Shown here: positions 36,297-48,219 of the stretch, one piece after another | Position numbering within the stretch: the stretch's first letter is position 1 | How the letters are laid out: every line of letters begins with the position of its first letter | From: Maratus speciosus | Taxonomy: Eukaryota > Arthropoda > Arachnida > Araneae > Salticidae | DNA: 64,000 nt | Assembly (NCBI GenBank): GCA_963932465.1 | Contig: OZ010798.1 | Coordinates: 15,856,981-15,920,980, forward strand | Direction: 5' to 3' | The notes under the pieces: generated by a model | What the model saw: only the letters and a program-made list of their open reading frames with translations | Database searches by the model: none | Told to the model about the DNA's origin: nothing | Translations under genes and position numbers: made by a program

Positions 36297-39280
36297 ATGA
36301 CCAAACAAGTCATTATTTCGTCTGTAAATGTTACATCATTGGTAGACACAGGTAGTGAAAGAAATTTGCTAAAGGAAAGTATTTACCGCAAACTCCCTAC
36401 AATCTCGAACCTTGAACATCCAACTATCACATTAACTGGATTAGGAAATACTATAATCAAACCCCTGGGGTTTTTCTCTACGGACATTATGATAGATGAT
36501 TTTAATTGTACAACAAATGTTTATGTAGTCCCAGATTATTCCATATCTTTTGATTTTATTATTGGTACAGATGTTATACAACAAAGTATTTTAAAAATTT
36601 CTGGAAATAATATTTCGATGCAAAAAATCGAGAAAAATGACAATACGTCCAATAACTTTTTGATTAATGTTGCTCATGTGTTAGACGATCTTAACCTAGA
36701 TTTATCTCATATTACCGATGAAACAATACGTTCAAAGATTTCAGAACTTATTCAAATTATTCTCCCAAAAAATAAAGACAACTGATGTTAAATTATCAAT
36801 TCATCTGGAAAACGAAACACCTGTCATTTGTCCTCCCAGACGCTTGGCGCCAATAGATAAAAACTTCGTAGAAAGACAAATTTCTGAGTGGCTCGAAAAG
36901 GAAATTATTCGTAAAAGCACTAGTAATTTTTCATCACCTATTGTCCTAGTAAAAAAGAAAGATGGTTCATATAGATTGTGTGTTGACTATAGGATGTTAA
37001 ATTCTAAAACACATAAACAACATATTCCCCTCCCAGTAACTGATGACATTATTGATCAGTTGCATTCTGCAAAAGTATTTACTACTCTTGACCTTAAAAA
37101 TTCATTTTTTCATGTCGAAGTAGAAGAAAATAGTAGAAAATATCCTTCATTCATAACACATTCTGGTCAATTTGAATTCTTATATATGAATTATGGCCTT
37201 AGCGATGCACCCTTAGTATTTCAAAGATATATTTATAACGTTTTTTAAGGCCTCATTAATGAAAAAGTACTTATTGTCTATATGGATGACTTCATAATAC
37301 CAGCTGAAAACGAAGTCGAAGGACTCCAGAAATTAAAACGCATGCTTACAACTGCATCCGAATATGGTTTAGAGTTGAATCTTAAAAAAATGCCACTTTT
37401 TACAGCAAGAAATTGATTTTTTGGGTTACCACATAAAAAATGGTCAACTGCATCCATCTCCCTTAAAAACTAAAGCTTAATTTCCCAGAAGCTAAAAGTA
37501 TAAAAGCCGTACATTCATTTGTCGGACTAACTTCATATTTTCGTAAATTCATTCAAGATTACTCTTTAATAGCCAAGCCTTTAACAGATCTCCTTAGAAA
37601 GGACACCAACTTTCACTTTGTTGACCAGCAACGAAATGCATTTAATCAGCTGAAACACATCCTTTCTTCAGGTCCTGTTGCATTTATAACCCTAGTAACG
37701 AAACAGAAGTTCACTGTGATGCATCTATTGACGGTTACGGAGTAGCCCTCCTTCAAAAGTCTTCTATTGACAATCAATTTCACCCTGTTTACGTTATGAG
37801 CAAAAAAAAACCACAGATGCCGAACGTAAATATCCGAGTTATGAATTAGAAGTTTTAGCTGTCATAGAAGCCCTTAAAAAATTTCACGTTTACATTCTAT
37901 GTATTCCTTTCAGGATAGTCGTAGATTGCAACGCATTCGGTCATAATATGAATAAAAAAGATATTTCGACCAAGATTGCTCGATGGGCTTTAATGTTAGC
38001 TGACTATAACTATACAATCGAACAAAGACAAGGTACACGCATGCGCCATGTCGACGCTTTAAATAGAAATTCAATATGTATGATCATTCAAGATAGTTTT
38101 ACTTCCAAAATCATACAATCACAGAACACTGACGAACATATACAGTCCATCAAAGAAATTTTGAAAACAAAGCCATACGACAACTATTTCCTTAAAAATA
38201 ACGTTCTCTATAAAAGTCATAAAACTATCGATCTGGTAGTTCTGCCGGATGAAATGCAGCTAAATGTCATTAAACACGTTCATGACAAAGGACATTTTGG
38301 CCGTAAACGTTGTGGAGAACTCCATAACGAAGAATTTCTCATCCCTAATATGTCAAATAAAATTGATAAAATTATAGCAAATTGTGTAACATGCCTTTTG
38401 TATAATCGCAAACGAGGAAAACAAGAAGGTGAATTACCTAAAGAAGAGACTCCTCTCCAAACCTAACACATTGATCATTTAGGCTCTCTTGAAACAACTA
38501 ACAAAAATTACAAGCATATTTTGTCTTTAATAGATGCATTTACTAAATTCGTCTGGTTGTATCCCTGTAAAACCATTTCTGCTACCGAAGTTATATCAAA
38601 ACTACGACAACAAAGTTATACTTTTGGCAATCCTTCCACCATCATTAGCGATAAAGGTCCTGCCTTCACAAGCAGTGCTGATTATTATCAAGATGAAAAT
38701 ATAAAAGCACGAGACAGTTACTACTGGCTTTCCCCGTGCCAATGGTCAAGTCGAACGACTTAATTCCACCATAATTTCTGTAATCTCTAAAATGTCCAAA
38801 AACGAACCGACCAAACGGTTCAAACATGTTTTTAAAATTCAACAAGTCATTAATTCAACTTACCAAAGAAGCATTAAGAAAACACCGTCTGAAATATTAT
38901 TTGGAACAAAAATGAAACAGAAAGATGTACAAATTATTGACCTCTTAAACAGTGCAGTCGAAGAACAGTTCATGAAAGACAGAGAAGAGCTTCGTAAAGA
39001 ATCCAAGAATATTCTGGAAATTCAACAAGAAAATCGCAAGCACTACTATAATTTACGACGTAAGAAACCCCGGAAGTACAAGCTTGGTGACCTCGTAGCA
39101 ATTAAGAAAAACCAGCAAGGACCAGGTTTAAAGTTGAAATCTAAATTTTTAGGTCCATATAAAGTAACCAAAGTGAAGTCAAACGGCACCTACGACGTAG
39201 CGAAAATCTCATCAACCGAAGGACCGATAAATACTAGCTCGTGTGCTGAACACACGAAACCTTGGCCTGACGAAAACTGA
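36297..39280 (+). pseudogene. pol of the Ty3/gypsy element (PR-RT-RH-IN)
   Basis: Aspartic protease: DTGS at about 36345-36356 and an IIGTD segment near 36570. Reverse transcriptase: KKKDGSYRLCVDYR (about 36950), a LDLKNSFF block, a stop at 37246, then YMDD at 37279-37290. RNase H: acidic residues in HCDAS (about 37715), YELEVLAV and VVDCN. Integrase: HHCC zinc finger (about 38270-38395), the first catalytic Asp at 38473-38475, the second in SDKGPAF (about 38650), the Glu in GQVERL (about 38745, shifted frame), and a C-terminal GPY module (FLGPYKV). Frameshifts occur near 36770, 37390, 37680, 37805 and 38690, with stops near 37475 and 38464. All enzyme domains can be seen, but none is joined in one frame. 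Confidence 0.92.
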
Positions 39281-39489
39281 AGCTTAAAAAAACGTTTTTT
39301 TAATCTTTCTTTTTTGTGAGTTATGAAAATTTTATAAGTTCATGCTTTTAAAGAAATTTCCATATGATGTTACGCCACTTCAAATAGACTGAGTGATCTT
39401 TCTGACGTGCAGATTAATTTTTTTTATTTTCCACCTAAAAACAGTTACTGGCTTTTGTTTTTGTTTCTTTTTCAGATTCTATTTTAGCA

Positions 39490-39532
39490 CATGTCGCTGC
39501 GGCAGCTCCTGATGTCAGGAAGGCCGCATGTG
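39490..39532 (+). other. Hairpin at the polypurine-tract position
   Basis: Where a purine run is expected before the 3' LTR, GCGGCAGCTCCTGA faces TCAGGAAGGCCGC across a 2-base loop. It can form a stable hairpin ending two bases before the LTR. Only the short AGGAAGG purine stretch remains. Confidence 0.6.
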
Positions 39533-39911
39533 GGGAATTTCGTAAGAACACTTGCATCAGACTGAGTGTCCCTGACTCCGTATTCCGCTTCGAGATTAAA
39601 AAGGTAACAAAGCTGCGTAAAGTGGAAATGCAGAAAAAAGTAAATAGAACGAAAAAGCGTTCGACGGCGGCGGTTTTTTTAAAAGAATCAGAATATTTTC
39701 GACGAAATAAGATAGAAGATTTAAATAACTTATGAAAAGCTTAGAAATATTCAATGACGCTAAATAAATGAAGACTAAGTTGTTGCTTTAAAGCTAAATA
39801 TAGATTAAAAAGAGTGCTTTTAACTGTATTTTTGTTTTGTCTTCGTCTTAATAAATGTCAGTGTTCGTCTTAGAAGTGAGTTATGATTTATAAATAGAGT
39901 CTCATCCTACA
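39529..39911 (+). repeat. 3' LTR
   Basis: This 383-bp repeat matches the 5' LTR with about 15 substitutions and no length change, ending TCATCCTACA. The flank TATA repeats the base pattern left of the 5' LTR. Confidence 0.95.
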
Positions 39912-39931
39912 TATATGTTGATAATCAGTTG

Positions 39932-40337
39932 TAGGGATGCACCGAATACTCGGTATCTATTCGGTATTCGGCTATGTTACCGAATATTCAGTTTGGCCGA
40001 ATATCAAACTATTCGGTATGCCAAATAGTAAACTATTCGGTTTGGCTGAATATCGTAATATTCGGCCGAACCGAATACTTAAATAAACTTTTAAAACATA
40101 TTTTTAAATCCTTATACAACTTCTACGTTTAACAGTCAACTTATAAAGATATTCAGAATAATTAGAAACAGAATCATATTTAAATAAAAGAGAATGTTTT
40201 TACATTATTTATTTGCTGTTTGGTAAGTATTATAAGATAAAAAACCAATCACGAGGATTTTCATAGGAATTAATTATGTACAAATGCAAGTTCCTGAACA
40301 TTGTTCCGTAAGTAATCTGTTTCTCGCTAAGATTTTA
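39932..40337. mobile_element. Second copy of the TATTCGG hAT element, right-truncated
   Basis: It starts TAGGGATGCACCGAATA and follows 15958-16353 closely (CGGTATCTATTCGG, later TTCATAGGAATTAATTATG). It breaks off at CTAAGATTTTAA, where the next element begins. The right half is not found after 43528; the fragment GGTCGGCCGGATATTC (about 43550) may be a scrap. Confidence 0.8.
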
Positions 40338-40400
40338 ATAGTCTAGTCAAATTGTCATAAATAGACGCAAAAATTCTGCTAGAAGATTTTATGTTTTTAA

Positions 40401-40617
40401 CCCTTTCACCGTCCGAGGGTTTTGCAGTATTTTTCTAAGAATGCTTGTAAATCCCAGGATATATATTTTTAAAATCTCAGTTTGATGCTATAATATCTTT
40501 AATATCACTACTTTCTATGTAAGGTTAAAAATAGAATTATGTTTAAATTATTTTGGTCTACAACCATTTTAACACGATTTCTAGGAACGGAAAAATCCGG
40601 GCCAGACGGTTAAAGGG
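40401..40617. mobile_element. 217-bp piggyBac-like MITE in the left arm of the transposon
   Basis: CCCTTTCACCGTCCG and CAGACGGTTAAAGGG are inverted ends between TTAA at 40397-40400 and 40618-40621. The transposon's other arm (near 43455-43470) runs through the equivalent site uninterrupted, confirming the boundaries. Confidence 0.9.
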
Positions 40618-41179
40618 TTAAAGTGTTTATGGGGATGCTAATAACATGAATTAATTGTTTTCCAACAAAATATCTCAAGGCTAAACTTTTTGGAGCCAAA
40701 AAGCCGTGCAATTTTCGGACTTTCTTCAGTTTTTTGTTTATAACTTGAAAATTATAAAATTTCTGCGTACCATAGTTAATCACAAAAAGAAAGAACATTA
40801 AATTCTCTACAAATTTCATAATAAAAACGTTTTTCTAAACTCATTACTAAGCGCGTTACAGCTTTCTAAAAAATACACTTTTTTTCTAACTTTGTGGAAA
40901 ATCTCAAAAACCAACGTTTGACATCTTTTTTTATTCATTTTATCCTCTTTAATGTAACTTATTTATATTACAGGTTTTTTCATAATAGTAATAACGGTTA
41001 ATTACAACGGTAACATTATAAAAAAAATTTATTACTTTGTAATTTATTTATTTTTTGTATTTAGAACTTAACTGGAGAAAATTAATAGTAGGTATTTTCA
41101 TGAATGTAAATAAGAGTTACGGTAAGATTTTTTATGTATTTAACTTCTGTATGTAGTGCTTGTGGGTTGATGGGTTTGG

Positions 41180-42262
41180 TCAGTCAACCTCCGTTTGAGG
41201 AGAAAACGAGCAGTTTGCTCGTTTTTCTACAACTTTGATCTTCTTTGAGCTTGTTGCGACATCACCAACCTTGTTGTCAAAGTCATCGTCGTTACTGGTT
41301 TGGTCGATGGTTTCCGAGGCGTCAGCTTCATCATCCTCTTCTTCTGGGTAAATAATGTCGCCCATATTTTCGCAGTTGACCCTGTTACAGTTTTTGCAAA
41401 TTGCTGAATATTTGAGTCCTGATTTTTGGCAAGAACACGCCTTGCTGCACCCTTTTATACAGGTACATGAGACAACATGCATCAAGGATTCAGGTGCTGT
41501 GTTTTGGCACATTTAAACTGGCTGAAAGAGACCGTCAGAACTGCGAACAAAATCCCATTTTTCAGGGGGATGTTGTTTCCTAGCCAAGCTTGTATCTGAT
41601 AATAACATCGGTGGAAATGATGCTGCTCAGAATCTTGCGTTGGTGGTAGCCTTGCAAGATGAAGTTTGCTTTTAGTGGCAGATTTAGCAAATAACGGAAA
41701 CATCAAGGTGTACAATTCCTGTGTGGTTTCTATGCATCCGCTGTATAGTGTAGTATTGAATTTTTCTCCAGCCTTGATTATTTCTTGACGGGTTGTCTCT
41801 GGTTTATTGAATACACAGGCTATTTCCATAAGTTGATCATGTTTTTCTTAAAAGTGTAACAAAACTTTGACTTTCCTTGCCCAAAAAGAGCATATTTTGT
41901 ATCGCATCCTCTGATTGCATGAGTGAAAATAACATTGTTGTAATTGTACTTGTATAACATGGTTGAAAACCACTTGGTTTCGATGTTACCTCTGCCTGGA
42001 TTTTGTAAAAAGAGATTTTTGTGTTGATATCCCAAGCTCATCATGATCACGAGAAAACCAATGTCTTCTCCGACAATACTAAACTTTCAAAGGCTTCTGC
42101 TCTTGAAATGGTTGAGGTAACAATCATGACTTCAGCCTCTTCTTCTGCCAGGTCAGCTTGAGCTCTGTTATTTTGAAACTCTGTTTTAAGAAGTGAAATG
42201 AAGCGATCCTTGTTTCTTTCTTTGGCTAGAAATTTGTTGTAACGGAAGATTTTGATTGACAC
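41180..42262 (-). pseudogene. TE-encoded protein with GCDT motif and CXC-like cysteine cluster
   Basis: Four minus-strand frames join end to end: 42262-42047, 42050-41820, 41829-41482 and 41512-41180. The second has an IFTHAIRGCDTKYALFGQGK stretch; GCDT followed by FGQGK recurs in large TE-linked proteins of invertebrates as I remember them. The third has a LPPTQDSEQHHFHRCYYQIQ segment. The fourth has a cysteine cluster (SCTCIKGCSKACSCQKSGLK, then C-x2-C) like tesmin/TSO1 CXC DNA-binding domains, then an acidic tail. The order suggests the C-terminal half of the transposon's main protein; the N-terminal half is missing or beyond recognition. Frameshifts at each junction inactivate it. Its place between the inverted arms supports a TE origin. 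Confidence 0.65.
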
Positions 42263-42614
42263 TAGTTTTTGTTTTATTGTGTTATCTTTTTTCGTACTAT
42301 GCTAAACTATGTTGAATATGTCAGTGATGTTTTCGTTAACGAATTTTTTTTAATGTGGTTACTATAATTTAATCAATTCAATCATTATTATGTGTAATTG
42401 ATTGATATATATGAATAATGTTATCCAACTATATTTGTATTACATTATTCTGTTAACATTTTATAACTAATTTTGCAGTCATATCCTATTATGAATGAAA
42501 AATTAATTGAATTGTAAGAATAAAGGTAAATCAGACCATCCTACCATTCAAAGATGATCATGAAAATTTTAGTAATGGACATGGACACCCTACAAAAATA
42601 AATATTTTTATTAA

Positions 42615-42677
42615 ACCCAGTGATCGTCGCGCCCGATACATTCACAGAGAAATTGCCCTAGGCTCGACGATTAGGGG
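42615..42677. mobile_element. 63-bp TTAA-flanked inverted-repeat fragment
   Basis: TTAA at 42611-42614 and 42678-42681 bracket ACCCAGTGATCGTCGCG and CTCGACGATTAGGGG, which are imperfect inverted repeats. It is probably a deleted piggyBac-like MITE. Confidence 0.5.
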
Positions 42678-43528
42678 TTAAGCATAAAGGGTGATAATAC
42701 ATCAAACAAAATATCTAAACTTAAGATACAGTTATACTAAATTAAGAATTTTATAATGTGTATATTTATAATCTATAATAAGGTCAAGTTCACATGATCT
42801 AATTTTACAGCAAATGCTCCGTTAATATTACACAACATTCCCAAGATTTTTGTATTACCGATCTGAAACAAGCCGTTTTACATTTTTGATGCTCATGTGC
42901 ATAACTTATTTTTGGCAAAAGGTGAAATTTTAAAGCAAACTAGAAAAGATTTTTTTTTAAACTGTCAAAAGTAAGATGTGGTAGAAAAATGGAAGAAATT
43001 GTCATACGGACACATTTAAACGTACACCTAATACCTAAAAAGCGCTGTAGACAAAAATCGCACAACTTGCGAGAAAAACGTACAATTTGGCAACCCTACT
43101 TTCTACCCACACTTCTTATAAATTTCCCTCCTTAATTATCTCGTAACTCCTTACTCGTCAATAGGTACATTTCATTTCCACAGTTAGTGATGAAAAGAAA
43201 TTTTTTTGGGATGAGAAGCGAAAAATAAGTCACTCTGTGAAGTTAAAAAAAAAGTGCTGTTTTCAATAAGCCGTAGCGCACTTAAAATTGGGTAAAGAAA
43301 AACGTTTTTATTACGAAGTTTATAATTTTCGAGTTATAGGTCAAAAACTGAAAAACATCCGAAAATTTCGTGGTTCTTTGGCTCTGCAAAGTTTAGCCTC
43401 GAGATATTTTGTTCGAAACCAATTAATTCCTGTTACTAGCATCCTCATAAGCACTTTATAAACTTAAAATCTTCTAGCAGAATTTTTGCACCTATCGGCC
43501 CTATTTTCTGACAATTTGACTGGACTAT

Positions 43529-43800
43529 ATAGTTTGGCGACATTTTTTGGTCGGCCGGATATTCAAATACTACTAAATATGTTAATTATTATAGATTATT
43601 AAATAACTTTACAATATTCTTAAAATATTTTATTATATCTACTAATTAAAAAAAATAATACAGGAGAATTGATTAATAAAAAATGAGGGATGAGTTGAGT
43701 GTCAGCGAGCAGGAGTTTCACCCCTAGCGACAAAAATATCTGTAAAATAACAAGTAAAAAATATTCATACAAAAGATATTTATAAAGAAGAAAAGCTTGC
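43529..43800. other. Unassigned AT-rich spacer
   Basis: No gene or complete element was seen. Confidence 0.4.
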
Positions 43801-45066
43801 TATTTACAATTCCTGTTAGCTCACAGGCTATCAAATCCTGAGAGCTAATGTGCCCTCAGGTTCTGTATGTACGTACGTAACGCGATAACTCTTTATAGAA
43901 ATATCCGATTTACTTCAATTTTTTTCTAGGTTCATTCTTATAAGGTGCTTCCCTGATTAATTTTGGGGTTCATTGATAAAGGGGAGGGTAACGGAGGGCC
44001 AACACCCCCTTAATTTAGATAAATGTGTTTTCATGCAGAACTATCAGATTTTCTTCAAATTTGGTATACCGGTTATTTCTGATAAGGCGCTTCCCTGATT
44101 AGATTTAGAAGTTCATTGGTTAAATATAATGGGGGGTTACGGGGGCGTAATACCTTCTTAATTTAGATAAATGGGTTTTTCAATTCGATTTGCTTCAAAT
44201 TTGGTATGCCGGTTTATTTCGATAAGACAATTCCTGATGACATTTGGAGGCTCATTGGTTAAGTATAAAGAATGGAACCCTCCTTACTTTGTTTTTCGAG
44301 GGGCATTGTTCTTCGAAATAAGAGTATAATATAGAATTAGTGTGAATAGCTTGTGAGCTCAATGCCATCAGTTTAACTGGGCACTTTTCTTTTTTATTTT
44401 TAACCTTTTTTATCCCGAATTATAAATCAGAAATTTGCACCTCTTCAATAATTATCTTCTCAATTAATGTTTGAAGATATCCCAAACAAGTTATATGAAA
44501 ACAATTTGACTTTTAGATAGATTTTTAAATAAAACTGATTTAATCAATCGGTAGTTAAGAGTTTTTTTTAGCTCACAGGCAATCAAAGCCTGATAGCTAA
44601 TGTGCCCGCAGATTCTATATGTATGTATGTACGTAACGCGATAACTCTTGATAGAAATATCCGATTTGCTTCAAATTTTTTTCTAGCTTTATTCTGATAA
44701 GGCGCCTCCCTGATTAGTTTTGGGAGATCATTGGTTATGTATAAAGGGAGAGGGTAATCCCTCCTTAATTTTGCGAAATGGTTTTCTCAAGCTGAATTAT
44801 CTGATTTGCTTGAAATTTGGTATACAGGTTTATTCTGATAAGGTGCTTCCCTAATTAGACTTTAAAGTTCATTCATTTAGTATAAAGGGGTAAATGGGGC
44901 TAACCCTTTAATTTATTTTTTGAGGGCATTATTCTTTGAAATAAGAGGTATTTAGAGAAATAATTCGGTTGGATAGTTTTTGCGCTGTTATATGCGGAGA
45001 GACAGACAGATGGACAGAATGACGACTATAGGTGCTACGTATTTATATAATTACGAACGCACCTAA
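43801..45066. mobile_element. Repeat element with duplicated AGCTCACAGGC module and AGGTGCGTTCG end
   Basis: A module with AGCTCACAGGC, ACGTAACGCGATAACTC, ATCCGATTT and GCTTCCCTGATTA occurs at about 43818 and again at about 44570. Shorter submodules (GATAAGGCGCTTCCCTGATTA) lie between. The right end TACGAACGCACCT (45052-45063) is the same terminus found at both ends of 56504-56871. The left terminus was not found. No coding sequence. Confidence 0.55.
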
Positions 45067-45707
45067 AAATAAGGCAATTTCTAGGCTGTTACTAGAGTTT
45101 GATATCACCAGTCCATATCTACTGAAGTAATGCAGCATGGTTCATGTTTTTTTTGTTTTGTTTTTTAAATAAAAATAATCGATTTTTTTGATTTTTAGAA
45201 AAAACTTACACAGTACTATTATTGTGTATGACTTTTCTTTCAATTTATAATATACAAATTACACACACATGCATTTTATAAGTATTATCAATATATATTA
45301 ATAATATTACATAATTTACATAAATGATTAAAAGATAACAGTTTTGGCTATGGAAAATTTTTTATTGCAAAATGCATGTAAAACTACAAATCAGATATAA
45401 AAAATTTAATTAACATTAAATATTTTAGTTAAAAGAAAAATAAATAACTACAGACTGCAGGACATAAAATTTTGAAGAAACTTGAAATCAAACTAACATG
45501 TTAAATATTGTTTTGTTAAAGTGCTGGTACAAAAAAATGAGTTATGCAGCTTTATAAGTCAATTCCAAATTTTCGAATGTACCAAACCAAACGCCGAAAG
45601 AATTCGTTCTATTGAACCAGATGAAGCAATTGCAGTAAAAAGCTAGTTGACCATGAATTCTATAAGTTTTTTAGTATCAGCCTTTTTGATGATAATTGTA
45701 TCAGGTA
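45067..45707. other. Unassigned AT-rich sequence
   Basis: No gene or element was recognised. Confidence 0.45.
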
Positions 45708-46763
45708 CAGTCGTGGAAAAAAAAGTAAACACCCCTACTAACTCCTCAACAAACTATCGTAGAAAAAAGTTACTGGTACCGAACGATTGGAAATAAAATC
45801 TATTTTTAAATGATGCATATAAAATTTATTTAGGGGACCATCTACATATTAAAATGAACCCAAACTTCATTTTTCTCAATGGCAATACCCAATTTTAACA
45901 AGATATTTCAAATCTTCGGTTCAAACTATGCCTAGACACCCAATTTCAAATCATTTGAATGAAAAGTTTTTAAATTATAAACATTCAAAATTTAGTGCTT
46001 CTAATGTTAAATTACATTTTCATATTTTCCTTAATATCTTCTGAAATTATACTCCTAATGTGCTAATTTTTTGTGTAGCAATAATACTAAAATACCATTA
46101 ATATAAATACGTTGAATTTGCAATTTTTATAATTTTATGATATGAATTATGAAATTAATATTCGAAAAAATTATGAATTGCAACCTACAATTTTATGATG
46201 GATTTAGATTTATAAAGTCCTGCTTTATGGAAATTCAAAATTTCACATTTTTCTTCAAAGTAGTTTTCAAATTGGGCTTAACAAACGGGAAAATGATGGT
46301 TTAAGGGGCCGTCTATGAGAGAAGTGACTAGATATTTTGAAATTTTTTATGCTATCCTGTAATCTAGCATTCTTCAATGACTGCTTGAGTGGGGCTTAAG
46401 ATACCTTGACCAAGAAGGGGGCTCTCTCGGTCAATATTTGAGTACCGAACTTCAATTTGGATACAGCCCCTAAAATACGCTCGTTTTAAAATAATTAATT
46501 TCTCGGAAACTTATCGTACGAATTGCATAAATTTATGCTGTGAGAATTGTGTACTGCTATTGAAAAAAACGAAGTTATGGTTCGTTTAATATATAGATAA
46601 CTAATTTGTAGATATGTAGATAACTAATATGTAGATAATCAAATTTTATATACATCATTTAAAAGTAGACTTTATTACCAATCGTGTGGTATCAATAACT
46701 TTCATTTCTACGATAATTTTTTGCAGAGTTAGTAAGGGGTGTTTACTTTTTTTCCCACGACTG
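45708..46763. mobile_element. Tc1/mariner-type element with ~130-bp inverted ends
   Basis: TA-CAGTCGTGGAAAAAAAAGT opens and ACTTTTTTTCCCACGACTG-TA closes the element. Inverted similarity extends about 130 bp (AAACACCCC, ACTATCGTAGAAA, ACGATTGG). CAGTCGTGG ends with TA duplication fit the Tc1/mariner group. The middle is non-coding. Confidence 0.85.
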
Positions 46764-46765
46764 TA

Positions 46766-47060
46766 CCTTCACCCATTTTAGAGGATGGAGATACACTATA
46801 TTAGATTCAAACGAAAATTCATTGAGCGGTTCAGATTTTGCCCGAATTTTAATAAAATAGATATAACCAAAGTAGAGCACTACAACTATTTTGGTTTCAT
46901 ATAATTTTATTTTACCTAAACTTTCAGAAGTTTTTCTGAATACTAACAAGTAAATATTCCAATATTTAATATATTCCTGCTTAGATTTCTTTACTGTTGC
47001 AAGATTATTTTATAATTTGATTCAAATGAAATTTGAAAGCATTTTTTCCTAAACTTTATA
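46766..47060. other. Unassigned spacer
   Basis: Nothing was recognised between the Tc1/mariner element and the Tigger MITE. Confidence 0.4.
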
Positions 47061-47753
47061 TAGTAGGCTCCCTCAAATCCGCAAACACCTAAAATCCGCA
47101 CATCACCGCAGATGTAAACAATGAAACTTTCAGTTCATATATAGGGCAAAATTACAGAATTATTTAGTTTTATATCATTCCATATGTATTTGAATATGTA
47201 ATTCTCGGTAATATGAATGAACTTGTAGTTTTTCGTGAAGGAAGTATAAATTTATTTCTGAAAAAAATCAAGATATTGATTATATCACGGGTAATCACAG
47301 TCTTTTTTATCCAATATATTTATGTATTTATCAAGCCTTTTGGGTTATTAAGACTAATTAAACCTGAAATAAAACTTCCTCACTTAATGATTTTGATGTG
47401 AATTAATAGGGTATACCTTTAATGGGGAAAGTTTCATTGAATAATTCAAGGAAAATATATCTTATCTTTATTATGCGTAATTAATTATACATTATTATTA
47501 TTTACTTGACCTTTACTTTTAATAATTTAATCATTTTTAAAATTATCTTAATTTTTGATATTTTAGTTTATTACTTTACTTAATCATTTTAATATTTTAC
47601 TATATTGCAAGCATTCATTATAATTTTGATTACATTATTACATTCAAATGACTGTTTAAAAAATGTAAACAAAGCAATGACCAGAAATCCGCAAAATTCT
47701 AAAATCCGCACAACATCTGGTCCCAAAATGTGCGGATTTGAGAGAGTCTACTG
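47061..47753. mobile_element. Tigger/pogo-type MITE, copy 7
   Basis: The left end TAGTAGGCTCCCTCAAATCC has its first base changed from C; the right end GGATTTGAGAGAGTCTACTG is followed by TA. It is a full-length sibling (693 bp) of 7050-10840 and 55687-56380. The internal palindromic AATCCGCACA motifs near each end are preserved. Confidence 0.85.
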
Positions 47754-47823
47754 TATTATACATATATATATTTAATTAATTTTTCAATTAGTTTTCAGCA
47801 TTGAAATTACGCTAGAAATTATT

Positions 47824-47952
47824 GAATATTTAATACGTGATTTATCACATTGCTAACTAAGCGTGGAACCAACAGAGTGACTTGGACATTTTTTCACTCT
47901 GTTGGTTCTACGGCTTAATTAGCAATGAGATAAATCACGTATTAAATATTTA
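47824..47952. repeat. Long hairpin (~57-bp arms)
   Basis: AATATTTAATACGTGATTTA ... AACCAACAGAGTGA faces its inverse TCACTCTGTTGGTT ... TAAATCACGTATTAAATATT around a ~12-base loop. It is probably a small fold-back MITE; no duplication was confirmed. Confidence 0.85.
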
Positions 47953-48219
47953 TATTATACTTTACTTTTTGACAAAGGTTTTAAGCTTTATCTTTCTAAA
48001 AGTTGTTTGATTATCTGTATTATATCAAACTAAATTATATTAAAGTACATTATTATGTTTCTTTAGATCTCGAATTTATTTATAAATAACTTAAAAGAAA
48101 AATTGATTTAAATCAATGTTTTTTTTAATCAATTGATTTATATCGTGATTTAAATCAAGATGATTTAAATCAACGAACCCTGTTAACGCAGACAACTGGT
48201 TTCACATTATTTTATAATA

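Larger units (their letters stand above)
34603..39911 (+). mobile_element. Ty3/gypsy LTR retrotransposon, complete but inactive
   Basis: Two 383-bp LTRs enclose a leader, gag and a pol in the order protease, reverse transcriptase, RNase H, integrase, which defines the Ty3/gypsy group. TATA flanks both sides (34599-34602, 39912-39915) as a 4-bp duplication. No envelope-like ORF follows integrase. Many frameshifts and stops abolish function. By eye the LTRs differ at about 15 positions (3.9%). Confidence 0.95.
40338..43528 (-). mobile_element. DNA transposon with ~300-bp inverted ends and a CXC-type protein
   Basis: TAGTCTAGTCAAATTGTCA at the left is mirrored by TGACAATTTGACTGGACTA at the right. 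Similarity continues about 300 bp inward (CAAAAATTCTGCTAGAAGA; AACAAAATATCTC; TAAACTTTG). The minus strand of the middle carries a broken gene (41180-42262). A TTAA MITE interrupts the left arm and a tiny one lies at 42615. The duplication is uncertain, and the superfamily is not recognised. Confidence 0.8.

Noticed and set aside
34603..39911. Envelope gene making this an endogenous errantivirus
   Set aside because: Only about 250 bp separate the integrase stop (39280) from the 3' LTR, with no open frame of envelope type.
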